Part shown: positions 51,177 to 60,527 of the stretch, one piece after another | Layout: each line of letters begins with the position of its first letter | Position numbering within the stretch: position 1 is the stretch's first letter | Assembly: GCA_964437825.1 (NCBI GenBank) | Contig: CAYTIH010000009.1 | Coordinates: 1 to 63,544, forward strand | From: JBJFCE01 sp964437825 | GTDB lineage: Bacteria > Bacillota > Clostridia > Lachnospirales > Lachnospiraceae | DNA length: 63,544 nt | Direction of reading: 5' to 3' | Notes under the pieces: model-generated | Databases searched by the model: none | What the model was told of the DNA's origin: nothing | Seen by the model: the letters and a program-made list of their open reading frames with translations, nothing else | Position numbers and translations under genes: made by a program

Positions 51177-52127
51177 TTAACCAAGTAAGGACAATACGCC
51201 CTGGTTGTACTGGTTAGCCTGTGCCAACATAGACTGTCCTGCCTGAGCAAGGATGTTGCTGTTAGCATACTGAACCATTGCTGAAGCCATATCGGTATCA
51301 CGGATTGCAGACTCAGCAGATGTTGTATTCTCTACAACGTTATCCAGGTTGTTGATGGTGTGCTCAAGTCTGTTCTGAACTGCACCAAGGGAAGATCTCT
51401 GAGCAGAAACCTTTGCAATAGCCTGAGTAATGATAGAGATTGCAGCTCTGGCACCCTTCTGAGTTACCAATGCGCCGTCCTTTGTAGCATTACCCTGTGT
51501 TCTGGTACAGGATCTTGTGCCCTCTGAATCAACTGTGACCTTAGCGTACATATGAGCAGAAGCTACATCACCACCTGCAGACAAAGCAACGTTCTTTAAC
51601 TGGTCAATGCCAAGTCCATATGCATTCATTGCTGTGATGATAATCTTGATTCTCTGAGCAGATACATTAGCTGCACCAACCTGAAGAGATTTGTTAGCAG
51701 ATGTTCCGAAAGTACCATCCAACAGATTTAAGGTGTTGAACTGAGTAGACTGAGCTACACGGTCAATTTCGGATATCAGTGCATTAACCTCTTTCTGGAT
51801 AGCAACACGGTCAGCTGTGGTGTTAGTACCGTTAGCACTCTTGATTGCAAGTTCGTTCATTCTCTGTAACATATCATGAACTTCTGCAAGTGCACCTTCA
51901 GCTGTCTGCACGCAGGAGATACCGTCTTCTGCATTTGCGCTAGCCTGTGTCAGTCCTCTGATCTGGCTTCTCATCTTCTCACTGATGGTCAAACCTGCTG
52001 CATCATCTGCTGCACGGTTGATCTTGTAACCGGATGATAACTGCTCTGTCAGTTTGGACTGTACAGATGTTGTTACATTCAACATTCTGTTTGAGTTCAT
52101 TGCGGTTAAATTGTGCTGTACTACCAT
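51177..52127 (-). CDS. fliC: Flagellin
   Basis: Filament subunit, 316 residues. The N-terminal D0/D1 region (MVVQHNLTAMNSNRML, LSSGYKINRAADDAAGLTISEKM) and the C-terminal D1/D0 region (LGAVQNRLEHTINNLDNVVENT, ending LAQANQYNQGVLSLLG) are conserved. The surface-exposed middle (about residues 140-225) is short and Ser/Thr-containing, a likely glycosylation zone. Unusually, it has two cysteines (GISCVQTAEG near 92 and RSCTRTQ near 207). The ATG at 52127 is preferred, with GGAGG 8 bases upstream. It has its own SigD promoter and terminator. Confidence 0.96.
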   Translation of the reverse strand: MVVQHNLTAMNSNRMLNVTTSVQSKLTEQLSSGYKINRAADDAAGLTISEKMRSQIRGLTQASANAEDGISCVQTAEGALAEVHDMLQRMNELAIKSANGTNTTADRVAIQKEVNALISEIDRVAQSTQFNTLNLLDGTFGTSANKSLQVGAANVSAQRIKIIITAMNAYGLGIDQLKNVALSAGGDVASAHMYAKVTVDSEGTRSCTRTQGNATKDGALVTQKGARAAISIITQAIAKVSAQRSSLGAVQNRLEHTINNLDNVVENTTSAESAIRDTDMASAMVQYANSNILAQAGQSMLAQANQYNQGVLSLLG

Positions 52128-52254
52128 AATCATTTCCTCCTTGAATTTACGGCGGCTTCCCTGCCACTCGTGTGATTTGGTTTTGGCGATGAAACGCCGG
52201 CCGTACGTACCTTTGTTTCAACACCGGTTAAGTAACTTTCTTTACTCATTATAT

Positions 52255-52281
52255 ATATCGGTACCAGTTTTTAAAACTTTA
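52255..52281 (-). promoter_or_regulatory. SigD promoter of flagellin
   Basis: TAAA (52278-52281), 15 bases, ACCGATAT (52255-52262) on the minus strand; a close match to the flagellar sigma consensus. It leaves a leader of about 120 bases, which contains no gene and could be a CsrA target. Confidence 0.8.
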
Positions 52282-52319
52282 TACCGCATATAACATTTTT
52301 TTAGAATTTTTTTTAGAAA

Positions 52320-52817
52320 TTATTGTTTAAAATTAATCATCTGGGCGTCCACATACTGGGTTCCGGTCATATTTTTATAGTAATTGCTTGCCGCACTGAT
52401 ACTCTTTTTGGATGTATTCAATTTTCTGCGCGACATTGTGAAATATTGTTCCACAGCCTGTTTGTTTCTTTGCTCGGAAGCTTCCATTTTCACTGATCGG
52501 TCTGTCAGCTCGGCAATCAATCTCTGCATTTCATGAATCTCATTTTTATGCAGCTCCGGATGTCCCGTTATTTCGGGTTTCACCTTATTATATACCGCAT
52601 CAAATCCTATGTCCAGCTTAGTAATCAGTTCAATCTGTTCCGATTTCTCGGCAACCAGCTCGTCAAAGCGCTCCAGACTGATCCCCTCTTTGACTGCCAG
52701 GGATTGTTCTTCATTCATGGACAGCAGCTTATCCAGAATTTCTATTTTTTTCTTCAGACTGTCGATTAAAATCTGTATATAGCGTTCTGTCTCAGACATA
52801 TGTTCCAACCCTTCCAA
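52320..52817 (-). CDS. FliT/FlgN-like flagellar chaperone
   Basis: 165 residues or slightly fewer, almost entirely helical (ETERYIQILIDSLKKKIEIL, LVAEKSEQIELITKL), ending TGTQYVDAQMINFKQ. Its position directly after fliS is where FliT-type chaperones of FliD lie in Firmicutes. A second helical chaperone, FlgN-like, is at 62204. The start may be at 52799 (MSETERY). Assignment comes from context and helical nature. Confidence 0.65.
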   Translation of the reverse strand: MEGLEHMSETERYIQILIDSLKKKIEILDKLLSMNEEQSLAVKEGISLERFDELVAEKSEQIELITKLDIGFDAVYNKVKPEITGHPELHKNEIHEMQRLIAELTDRSVKMEASEQRNKQAVEQYFTMSRRKLNTSKKSISAASNYYKNMTGTQYVDAQMINFKQ

Positions 52818-52843
52818 TGACTACAACGATAAAGCAACAGTTC

Positions 52844-53248
52844 CTATGCCTTCGCTCTGGCCGCACTGCCTTCTTCTCCGGCTCTGCATTTACGCATCAC
52901 TTCCTTCCATGTGTCTCTGACACTGCGTAAATGTGTATTAACCTCTTCCAGGATTTCCTTATCCTTCTGTATATTCGCCTCATGCAGTCTTCGAATAAGA
53001 TAAGTATATATGTTATCAAAGTCCTGCGCAACGGGATATTTGTGATTCAGAGTTATTTTAAGCTCCCGGACAATCTTCTCTGCCTTTTGAATATTATCAT
53101 TCGCCTTCTGAATATTTTCTTCCTCAATGCCAATAATCGCAATATTGCAAAACTTAATTGCGCCCTCATACAGCATCAAAGTCAGCTCCGCCGGACTCGC
53201 CGTATTGATTTTATTATTGGTATATTGCGCATACGGATTATTCAGCAT
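52844..53248 (-). CDS. fliS: Flagellin export chaperone FliS
   Basis: 134 residues with the family N-terminus NPYAQYTNNKINTASPAELTLMLYEGAIKF and a four-helix body. It binds the flagellin C-terminus before export and, in Firmicutes, cooperates with FliW/CsrA control of flagellin level. It follows fliD by 20 bases. Confidence 0.93.
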   Translation of the reverse strand: MLNNPYAQYTNNKINTASPAELTLMLYEGAIKFCNIAIIGIEEENIQKANDNIQKAEKIVRELKITLNHKYPVAQDFDNIYTYLIRRLHEANIQKDKEILEEVNTHLRSVRDTWKEVMRKCRAGEEGSAARAKA

Positions 53249-53268
53249 AAATAGGTACCTCCCTGTTC

Positions 53269-55695
53269 CTATTGTCCAAACATACTGCTGATATAGTTGG
53301 ATGTGGAATTGATCCTGGACAACTGAGTTTCCATTGTCGAGAACATTTCATAATATCTGTCTTCAAGATTATTCAGCTTTGTTTCCTGATTGGAAATCTT
53401 GGTTTTATAATCATCATATTGGTTCTGTAATACCTTGTCGTCGTAGAAATTACCGAAGGAACGATTGAGCGAAGTCTGGGACATCTTCTGCATCTTCTCA
53501 TACAAGCTTCCCGCCAGCTGTGTAAAGAAGCTCGATATGACGTCCGGATTGCTTGCAATCATCGTCTTGAGCAGATCCTTGTTCCCGCTGCTCACACTGT
53601 CCTGATCATCCCCGTCAATATGGAGCATACTGCGTTCATTATCGGCCGCATTGAAATATCCCTGCGTATTAATGCCAAACATGGTCAGATTATAGGACTT
53701 TCCGTTCACCGTAAAGGAAGTCATCATAGCCTGCTTCAAAGTATTTCTGACATCATTTAAATCTTCGTCATGACGAAGCAGGGAATCTTTAATCTTCTGC
53801 TCCCACTTTTCTATTTCGTCATCCGTCATGGCGTCCTTCTCTTCCGATGTCAAAGGCTCATAATCCTTGGCGGATTCGGCATTATACAGAGTATCGATTT
53901 CCTTAATCAGATTGTTATATTCCGTAAAGAAATTACGGATTGTATCATAAATTCCGTCTATATCAACATCGGTAGTCAGGGTAGTCTCCTCATAAACAGG
54001 ATTTCCCTCACTGTCAGAACCGATGACGCTGCTGAGTCCTTTTGCAGAAATTGTGAGTCCGTTAATAGAAAAGCTGTTACTGCTTGACGTGAATTCCGCA
54101 CCGTTTAACTCAATGACCGCATCCTGACCCATAACACGAACCGCATTATTGGTTCCTCCTAAATAGGCGTCCGCATTATGGACCATTTCATAAGCTGCCG
54201 CAGCCTCACTTGTTACTGCGGTAATTGCACGATTCGTAATGCCCTGAGCTGCCGCATCGTATTGAATATCATCCTCCGTAACCTTGTCATTGGTGTAAAG
54301 CTTCTCATTTTCAACCATGGTGGTCAGCTGCTTACGAAGGGTTTCCAGATCCTTGGTATCGGTTCCTGCCGCCGCTGCCGCCGTAATATCCGCCTCAACA
54401 GACGCCAGTTTTTCGGAATATGTGCTGCCGGAAACGCCTGCCAGCTGACCCGCATATATTTCTTCATAATAATCATTTAAGATCTTCGCATTCTTTCCCG
54501 CATTTTTGATATTATTGTCCTGTGCATCAAGTGCATTCTGGAAAGATATCTGCGTTTCAAATGCCGTCGCTGCCGTACTTAAATTTGTAAGCTCCTGATC
54601 AATTGCTTCCGCATCCAGATCCCGTGAAGCCCATGCATTTGCTTCCAGCTCGCTAAGTCTGTCCGCATCCGTTTCGGACAAATCTTCTCCGGGTGCAAGC
54701 GTATTCTTTTTCTCAAGCAGGGCAAGATATTCCTTTTGTTCTAAAAGCGTTGTTCTCTGTGCCTTAACATCATCATAGGTTCCGTAATCAGCAAGCGCTT
54801 TCTCGTATGCTTCCTTATCTCCGGATTCCTCCCACTGCTTATTCAGGCTATCGATTGCCGTATAATAGCTCTGCACCTTGTCGGCTGCGATGCTGCTCTG
54901 CATTGCTGCGGCATATTCTGATGCTTTGGCTGTGATATAGGGTTCTGCAGCCGTCAAATCAAGCGTTCCGCTCAGGCTGTCATAAGCATCCGCCAACGCC
55001 TGATTGCCTTCCAGATTACGATCCAGTTCTTCCTGCGTTAATAATCCAAGGCCCGAAAGCGCTTTCAAGCCATTCACATTATTTGCATTCAGTGAAAAAT
55101 CATTGTCTGAGCCGCTTCCTGCAACGCTGATAAAAATACGCTGATTTGCTTCATCAAAGCTTGCATTGACGCCTGCACTGCTTAACTTGGATACTACATC
55201 ATCAATGGTAGTGCTTCCTGACAGATCAATCTGAGTCGTCTTTCCTTTTACCGTAACAGAAAAGCTTGCCGTATCGCCTTCGGAAATACTGTTTCCGCTG
55301 TCTGCTGTCAGGGCACTTAATTTCGTGCTTCCCTTCACACTCTTATTGCTGCTGAGTTTGCCGCCGGTCAAATAGCCCGATTTTGCAAGCTGCTTTACTA
55401 CCAACGATTGGGACCCCTTAACGGCGTTATCTCCTGCGACAACCGTTGCAACACTGCTGTTGGACGATGTCGTCGCCTTCTTATTAAAACTGGTGCTGAA
55501 ACGAAGATTGCTGAGAGTAGTAGAATAAAAGCTTTTGATCTTCTTATTCAAATCGGACCATGCAGTCTGCGTCCACTCAACCTTGGTTTGAGCCTTTTCT
55601 AATTTGGTTTTCTTCTCACTGCTGGCTGACACAAGCTCCTGAATAATGGCATCCGTATCCAGTCCTGAGTTCATACCGGTAATCTTTATGGACAT
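53269..55695 (-). CDS. fliD: Flagellar filament cap protein FliD, unusually long
   Basis: 808 residues; many Firmicute FliD proteins have 450-550. The N-terminal domain (SIKITGMNSGLDTDAIIQEL) and the C-terminal domain (LSSVIG, NNLIKEIDTLYN, MFGINTQGYF, ending INSTSNYISSMFGQ) are conserved. The extra length is a central insertion, about residues 225-510, rich in Ala, Glu, Lys and Gln with heptad-like stretches (TTLLEQKEYLALLEKK), probably a surface-exposed helical domain. It caps the growing filament. Co-transcribed with flaG upstream and fliS downstream. Confidence 0.93.
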   Translation of the reverse strand: MSIKITGMNSGLDTDAIIQELVSASSEKKTKLEKAQTKVEWTQTAWSDLNKKIKSFYSTTLSNLRFSTSFNKKATTSSNSSVATVVAGDNAVKGSQSLVVKQLAKSGYLTGGKLSSNKSVKGSTKLSALTADSGNSISEGDTASFSVTVKGKTTQIDLSGSTTIDDVVSKLSSAGVNASFDEANQRIFISVAGSGSDNDFSLNANNVNGLKALSGLGLLTQEELDRNLEGNQALADAYDSLSGTLDLTAAEPYITAKASEYAAAMQSSIAADKVQSYYTAIDSLNKQWEESGDKEAYEKALADYGTYDDVKAQRTTLLEQKEYLALLEKKNTLAPGEDLSETDADRLSELEANAWASRDLDAEAIDQELTNLSTAATAFETQISFQNALDAQDNNIKNAGKNAKILNDYYEEIYAGQLAGVSGSTYSEKLASVEADITAAAAAGTDTKDLETLRKQLTTMVENEKLYTNDKVTEDDIQYDAAAQGITNRAITAVTSEAAAAYEMVHNADAYLGGTNNAVRVMGQDAVIELNGAEFTSSSNSFSINGLTISAKGLSSVIGSDSEGNPVYEETTLTTDVDIDGIYDTIRNFFTEYNNLIKEIDTLYNAESAKDYEPLTSEEKDAMTDDEIEKWEQKIKDSLLRHDEDLNDVRNTLKQAMMTSFTVNGKSYNLTMFGINTQGYFNAADNERSMLHIDGDDQDSVSSGNKDLLKTMIASNPDVISSFFTQLAGSLYEKMQKMSQTSLNRSFGNFYDDKVLQNQYDDYKTKISNQETKLNNLEDRYYEMFSTMETQLSRINSTSNYISSMFGQ

Positions 55696-55708
55696 ATGCG
55701 GCTCCTCC

Positions 55709-56143
55709 TTATCTCTTCTCGTCTACGAGAAGTCCTGCTAACTCCCATGCCTTTGCAATCATATCAAGCGTCTTCTCAGCCGGGAATTCTCTGATCGTTT
55801 CCTTTGTATCCTTATCAACGATCTTTAACGTAATTCGATTTGTTCCCTCGTGAATACCGAACTGTACCTGAGTGTTTTCGGAATTTTTGTTCAGTTCGCT
55901 GATCGCCTTTTTCAGCTGTTCACTGGCCTCTTTATTATCCTGTGTACCGGTTCCGTTTCCGGAATCCTTACCGTCCGTATCAGATTCCTGACTCTTTACA
56001 ACAGCTGCTGTCTTTGCATCCACATTTACCTGAATGTCCTGAAGAGTACCGTCCGTGGTACTGCCGCTCTCCGTAGCAGGCTTAGGCGGCGTATACGTTT
56101 GCGCCTGATATGAGATTGCTCCATTAATTGGTTCAATTGCCAT
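55709..56143 (-). CDS. flaG: FlaG family protein
   Basis: 144 residues. A low-complexity Thr/Ser/Asp/Gly-rich N-terminus (about 1-75) precedes the FlaG domain (VQFGIHEGTNRITLKIVDK, then IREFPAEKTLDMIAKAWELAG). FlaG limits filament length or filament-cap interactions in some species. First gene of flaG-fliD-fliS-fliT, with a SigD-type promoter whose -35 sits in the terminator of csrA. Confidence 0.88.
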   Translation of the reverse strand: MAIEPINGAISYQAQTYTPPKPATESGSTTDGTLQDIQVNVDAKTAAVVKSQESDTDGKDSGNGTGTQDNKEASEQLKKAISELNKNSENTQVQFGIHEGTNRITLKIVDKDTKETIREFPAEKTLDMIAKAWELAGLLVDEKR

Positions 56144-56221
56144 AATCTATCACCTCCATGTGACACTGTAAATTAATATATTTCCCAACATACCGGATAA
56201 TTTTTCGGTTCTCTGGTAGTT

Positions 56222-56249
56222 ATATCGGCAAATAGCAAAAAAATGTTTA
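56222..56249 (-). promoter_or_regulatory. SigD promoter of flaG-fliD-fliS-fliT
   Basis: TAAA (56246-56249), 16 bases, GCCGATAT (56222-56229) on the minus strand, about 80 bases before flaG. Its -35 lies within the csrA terminator stem. Confidence 0.65.
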
Positions 56250-56272
56250 TATCCCTATAAACATTTTTTTAC
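56237..56272 (-). terminator. Terminator after csrA
   Basis: AAAAAATGTTTATA pairs with TATAAACATTTTTT around GGGA, followed by a T run, on the minus strand. Perfect stem; A-rich on the opposite side so possibly bidirectional. Confidence 0.9.
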
Positions 56273-56311
56273 ATTATGGGTATTCGGCCGGCGTCATATC
56301 CGGCTCACCGC

Positions 56312-56527
56312 TTATTTGAACAAGTTCGCAAGTGCATCTGCGTTTGCAGTAAGAGCAGCCTGATTGGCCTCCTGAATTTGAAGATATACCTCTTTACGAT
56401 AAACCGGTACTTCCTTGGGCGCCGTAATACCCAGTTTCACCTGCTCGCCCCTAATCTCCAGTACGGTAATTTCTATATTGTTGTTAATAACGATTGCTTC
56501 ATTCTTTTTACGGGATAATGCCAACAT
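56312..56527 (-). CDS. csrA: Carbon storage regulator / translational repressor CsrA
   Basis: 71 residues, of normal length, beginning MLALSRKKNEAIVINNNIEI with the GITAPKEVPVYRKEVY RNA-binding segment. In Firmicutes it represses flagellin translation and is antagonised by FliW, whose gene overlaps its leader. The ATG at 56527 follows the FliW stop by two bases. It is last in the flgM-flgN-flgK-flgK-flgL-fliW-csrA run and is followed by a terminator. Confidence 0.96.
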   Translation of the reverse strand: MLALSRKKNEAIVINNNIEITVLEIRGEQVKLGITAPKEVPVYRKEVYLQIQEANQAALTANADALANLFK

Positions 56528-56529
56528 AA

Positions 56530-56991
56530 TCAATCACCCGCCTTCTTTGCATTCTGAATGATGTCATAAATCGGATATTTTACAACATATTCATCGCCTT
56601 CCGCAATAACCTGACACGCTTTTCGTTCCGCCGCATTGATTACAATCGGCGCCTTCAGATTTACGGTCATTTTCGTTATGTCGCTCGGCACAGTCAGCGT
56701 AACCAGAACCAGCATCTGCTGCGGAGCAAGCTCTCCGATCGACCTTAACAATTCATCCTCCACCTGCGGATTATAATTTCCAAAGACCAGCAGCGGATCC
56801 ATCACCGGCATGGCAAATGCAGGCTCCTGCAGGGACTGCATCCACCGGATCGGACTGTCATTTCCTCTGTTTTCATCGTGAACAAGCGCAAACTGCGTCA
56901 GCTGCGGAAATCCGATAATACCGTTTGTAAAAGTAATAATCTTGGATTCGTCGATATCCACTTCACCGAAAATCTTTGTGTTCATTTTCAT
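56530..56991 (-). CDS. fliW: Flagellar assembly factor FliW
   Basis: 153 residues with FTNGIIGFPQLTQFALVHDE and PLLVFGNYNPQVEDELL, LVTLTVPSDITKMTVNLKAPIVIN. It binds flagellin and CsrA in alternation, linking flagellin translation to secretion. AGGAG lies 9 bases before the ATG. Adjacent to csrA as expected. Confidence 0.95.
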   Translation of the reverse strand: MKMNTKIFGEVDIDESKIITFTNGIIGFPQLTQFALVHDENRGNDSPIRWMQSLQEPAFAMPVMDPLLVFGNYNPQVEDELLRSIGELAPQQMLVLVTLTVPSDITKMTVNLKAPIVINAAERKACQVIAEGDEYVVKYPIYDIIQNAKKAGD

Positions 56992-57082
56992 GGCTTCATG
57001 CTCCTTTCTCTATCAGGTCAATCATTAACCCTTGTGACTACGTGCTTTCGAATATACGGATTGAAAATCCGGCATAAGAAAA

Positions 57083-58582
57083 TCAAATATAATCCATCAG
57101 ACTGTTCTGCAGAATCGTGCTGGTAGCTGAAAGCGCTGCATCATAAGCAAGCTTGGCGCTGGCAAGCTCCGTCGTCGTTTCCTCAATGTCCTTTTTATCG
57201 TTATCATAAAGAAGTTCTTCAAAGGTATCCTGCTGTGAGGAAAGACGGTTCTGAATCAGTTCGAGACGGCTGCTTCTGGTACCTACGCTTGTCATGGCAA
57301 TATCAGCCTGATCCTGATATCCCTGCATGGAAGTCATGGCCGCACCGAACGCTTTTTGAATCTGATCCTTCTTCAGGGTCTGCGCTTTCTCCGCTGCGTC
57401 CAGCTGTGTCTGTACTTTATTTAACGCCGTTCCGGACAAACCGTCTGCAATCTTTGCCTCCAGGCTCGCAACAATATCGTCAAGCTCATTCAGCTGATTG
57501 ATCATTACCTCCAGATCGTCCACGTCCCTGCCGATATCATGGGTAAATATTTCATCCGCATGTGTATTCACCTGTAAGGTCTGATTGGCGCCCAGATCAT
57601 AATAAATATCCTGTCCGCTGCCGGATTGATATGTAATAAGCGTTGTTGAGTTATCCGGATTGATTTTTTCGGCTTCACAGTCAAAATAATGCTCCGGACG
57701 AAGATCCCCCTTGGACCACTCACTCTTATTATATGTTACGGTAAATTCGGTTCCTTTGGGGAGACTCGATAATTCATCATATGCATCCTTGCCCAGAATC
57801 AATTCTCCGGTATCCGCCAAATAATAATTTTCGTCATCTGCCGGCTCGTAAGCTCCTGCATCCGTGGAATTTATCGGCGTAAATGTGATATATTTAGTAA
57901 CCGGATTTCCGTCATCATCCGTCCCCGCATATTCCAGATCTACCGGATTTAAGGAATCCAGATTATCATAAGCCAGACGGATTCTCTGATACTCATTCGT
58001 TGTAACATCCGTCTCATCGCTTGAGAAGCCGCCTGCTTCAGTATATTCCAGCACATCCCCCATATCAATATTGGTTTTGCTTTCCACATCGCCAATCGTA
58101 AACTTCTCTTGAATGCTGTACTTCAATGTTGTCTGTTCCTGAAAGCTCAGTTTGGACTCGGTTCTGTATCCGGTAAACAGATTACGCCCTGCATAATCCG
58201 CATCTCCGCAGGCATACAGCTCGTTTTTCAGCGATTTCAGCTGTTCCAAAATGGCCAGATAATTCGAGGTATTCATATCATCTCCTACGCCCTTTTCACA
58301 CTGATAATACATATCGGAAATAATATCGGTTACGGTATCAATCGCATCCTCCGTAACGGTAAGCCACTTGTCCGCATCCTCTGCATTTTTTTCATTATAC
58401 TGTGTCAGCTTTGATACATTGGTGGACAGGCGCAAAGAACGAATTGCAACAACCGGATCATCCGATGGTCTGGTCAGCTTATTGCCGGTCGCCATCTGCG
58501 TATTCAGCTTATCCTCCGCCAGCTTCGTATAATTAATATTGGTAAGTGAATTATTCTGCATGATCTTGTTTGTGATTCTCAT
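57083..58582 (-). CDS. flgL: Flagellar hook-filament junction protein FlgL (HAP3)
   Basis: 499 residues. N-terminus MRITNKIMQNNSLTNINYTKL, then TGNKLTRPSDDPVVAIRSLRL; C-terminus ELASAKLAYDAALSATSTIL, as in the flagellin/HAP3 family. It is longer than FlgL in Bacillus because of an Asp/Tyr/Gly-rich central domain (about 190-340). Follows flgK by about 40 bases. Confidence 0.94.
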   Translation of the reverse strand: MRITNKIMQNNSLTNINYTKLAEDKLNTQMATGNKLTRPSDDPVVAIRSLRLSTNVSKLTQYNEKNAEDADKWLTVTEDAIDTVTDIISDMYYQCEKGVGDDMNTSNYLAILEQLKSLKNELYACGDADYAGRNLFTGYRTESKLSFQEQTTLKYSIQEKFTIGDVESKTNIDMGDVLEYTEAGGFSSDETDVTTNEYQRIRLAYDNLDSLNPVDLEYAGTDDDGNPVTKYITFTPINSTDAGAYEPADDENYYLADTGELILGKDAYDELSSLPKGTEFTVTYNKSEWSKGDLRPEHYFDCEAEKINPDNSTTLITYQSGSGQDIYYDLGANQTLQVNTHADEIFTHDIGRDVDDLEVMINQLNELDDIVASLEAKIADGLSGTALNKVQTQLDAAEKAQTLKKDQIQKAFGAAMTSMQGYQDQADIAMTSVGTRSSRLELIQNRLSSQQDTFEELLYDNDKKDIEETTTELASAKLAYDAALSATSTILQNSLMDYI

Positions 58583-58624
58583 AAGCCACCTCCTGAAATG
58601 GTATCCCTTAAAACATGCCGCGTG

Positions 58625-60514
58625 TTATACCCCTGTTTCCAAAATCAATCTATCGTATATTTCCGTAAAACAATTGATCATCTTGGATGCCAAGGTGTAA
58701 GCATTCTCAAACTTAACCAGGCTGACTGCTTCTTCATCCTTATCCACACTGGATACGGACAGTCTCATGGTATCAATTGCATTGCCAAGATCCTCAAATT
58801 TCGAACTGAAGTTGTTGGCATTGTTTGCATTTAACATAACGTCCGCCAAAATGCACTGCAGAAATTCCGACGCGCTGCAGCCGCGGAAGCTCATCTTATC
58901 CTTATTGGTCTGCAGATCAATCAAGGATTCTACAACATCAAACTTATCCTGACCGGCATATGCGTCAGTATGCGTTGCAAAATATCCGGCATTTTCCTGA
59001 ATCGCTATGCTGACGTCAAAAGTGCCTGCTGTCATCTTATAATAAGTATTGTCGGAAACCGATACGGAATAGGACTTCGTCCCATCCGGCATTCCCGTAC
59101 AGTCATACTGCTCCCGGTCTATATTGCTGTTTGCAACGAACATATTCTTGGCCGGATCCCCATACTCATCCACGGCGCCCGGCTGAGTCAGAATTTCATT
59201 AAATGCCATTGCAAAATCTCTGACCCATTCATTCATCTGCTGCATATAATACGGAATTCCCTGATAGGTGTTTGAAACTCCTACGCTGGCTTCCTTACCG
59301 ATCTTACTGCTTCCGATCGCCTCCGGATTCTTAGTCGAATCACTGAGTATGAATTCATACGAATAGGTATCGGTATCCGCATCATACTGAAAAGAAAACG
59401 AATCATAGGATAACAGCTGATTTGCCAGCAGAATATTTCCGTATTCCGACAAATTGCTCTTGTTGATATCCTTTAAATAATCGGCTGTAACATTGACCTT
59501 TACCGTCTGATGAAGGACGCCCTCATCATCCGTCATAACGCCGATCGAATCAATAACGCCGTTGAAATATTCGCCGTTATTTCCGTCACGCAAATCAATT
59601 AAACCCTTCAGATTTCCTCCGATACTGGCGTTATTCAAATCAAACTCATTCCCGTTTGACCAGCGGATATCAAACAGGCCTTCGATATCCGACTGATTTA
59701 CCCTGTCCGTATTACTCCTTGCTTCACAAATCAGACTATTGTAGGAATCTCCGACTACCAGATTCTGACCGCCTGCAATTTTTACGATATATCTGGTTGC
59801 GCCGGTTTCTCTGTCCGGATTATTCGTATCATAGACGGGCTCCTCGGAGGTTTCCGTCTGCACCAGTTCGGAAAGCTGATCCACAACCTTATCCCGCTGG
59901 TCACGAAGCTCATTCGCCGTTCCTCCGCTGATTTCAATCACATTGATCTGCTTGTTCAATGTGGCAATCTCAGAAGCATAGGAATTGATCTGATCCACAG
60001 TCGCTTTGATTTCCGCATTCAAATCCTTTTGCATCGCCTGAAGGTTTTCATACATACCGTTAAAGTATTCGGTCATACTGATTGCATTTTTTACAAAGGC
60101 CTGCTTTACAGTCGTATCACCGGAGCTCTTCATAACCTCCTGCAGTCCGTTGAAAAAATCATTGCTGATCGTATTAAAGCCAACCGTATACTCGTCATCG
60201 GCAAAATAATTCTCCATCATCTTCATATATTTCTGTTTTACATCATATTCGCCCAGATTCGAACTGTTGTTCCGATATCTGATATCATAAAATTCATTTC
60301 GCAGCCGTTCAATGGAAAGTGTATCCACGCCGGCACCGGCACAGCCGTAAGCCGCAAAAACACGGATTGCCTCGCTGGCTCTCGTATTGACCTGCTGTCT
60401 GCTATAGCCGTCCGTATCGGAATTGGCGATATTATTAGCCGTAGTGTTCAGCGCCGCATTCGCTGCCAGAAGTCCGGAATATGAAATATTTAATCCAAAA
60501 AATTGTGATGGCAT
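58625..60514 (-). CDS. flgK: Flagellar hook-associated protein FlgK (HAP1), second copy
   Basis: 629 residues. It begins PSQFFGLNISYSGLLAANAALN, then ANNIANSDTDGYSRQQV, and ends with EEAVSLVKFENAYTLASKMI, the terminal rod/hook-family motifs. It differs substantially from the upstream FlgK in the middle region. Both have intact ends, so the hook-filament junction may contain two HAP1 types or they may alternate. Confidence 0.9.
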   Translation of the reverse strand: MPSQFFGLNISYSGLLAANAALNTTANNIANSDTDGYSRQQVNTRASEAIRVFAAYGCAGAGVDTLSIERLRNEFYDIRYRNNSSNLGEYDVKQKYMKMMENYFADDEYTVGFNTISNDFFNGLQEVMKSSGDTTVKQAFVKNAISMTEYFNGMYENLQAMQKDLNAEIKATVDQINSYASEIATLNKQINVIEISGGTANELRDQRDKVVDQLSELVQTETSEEPVYDTNNPDRETGATRYIVKIAGGQNLVVGDSYNSLICEARSNTDRVNQSDIEGLFDIRWSNGNEFDLNNASIGGNLKGLIDLRDGNNGEYFNGVIDSIGVMTDDEGVLHQTVKVNVTADYLKDINKSNLSEYGNILLANQLLSYDSFSFQYDADTDTYSYEFILSDSTKNPEAIGSSKIGKEASVGVSNTYQGIPYYMQQMNEWVRDFAMAFNEILTQPGAVDEYGDPAKNMFVANSNIDREQYDCTGMPDGTKSYSVSVSDNTYYKMTAGTFDVSIAIQENAGYFATHTDAYAGQDKFDVVESLIDLQTNKDKMSFRGCSASEFLQCILADVMLNANNANNFSSKFEDLGNAIDTMRLSVSSVDKDEEAVSLVKFENAYTLASKMINCFTEIYDRLILETGV

Positions 60515-60527
60515 ATGACGCCTCCTC

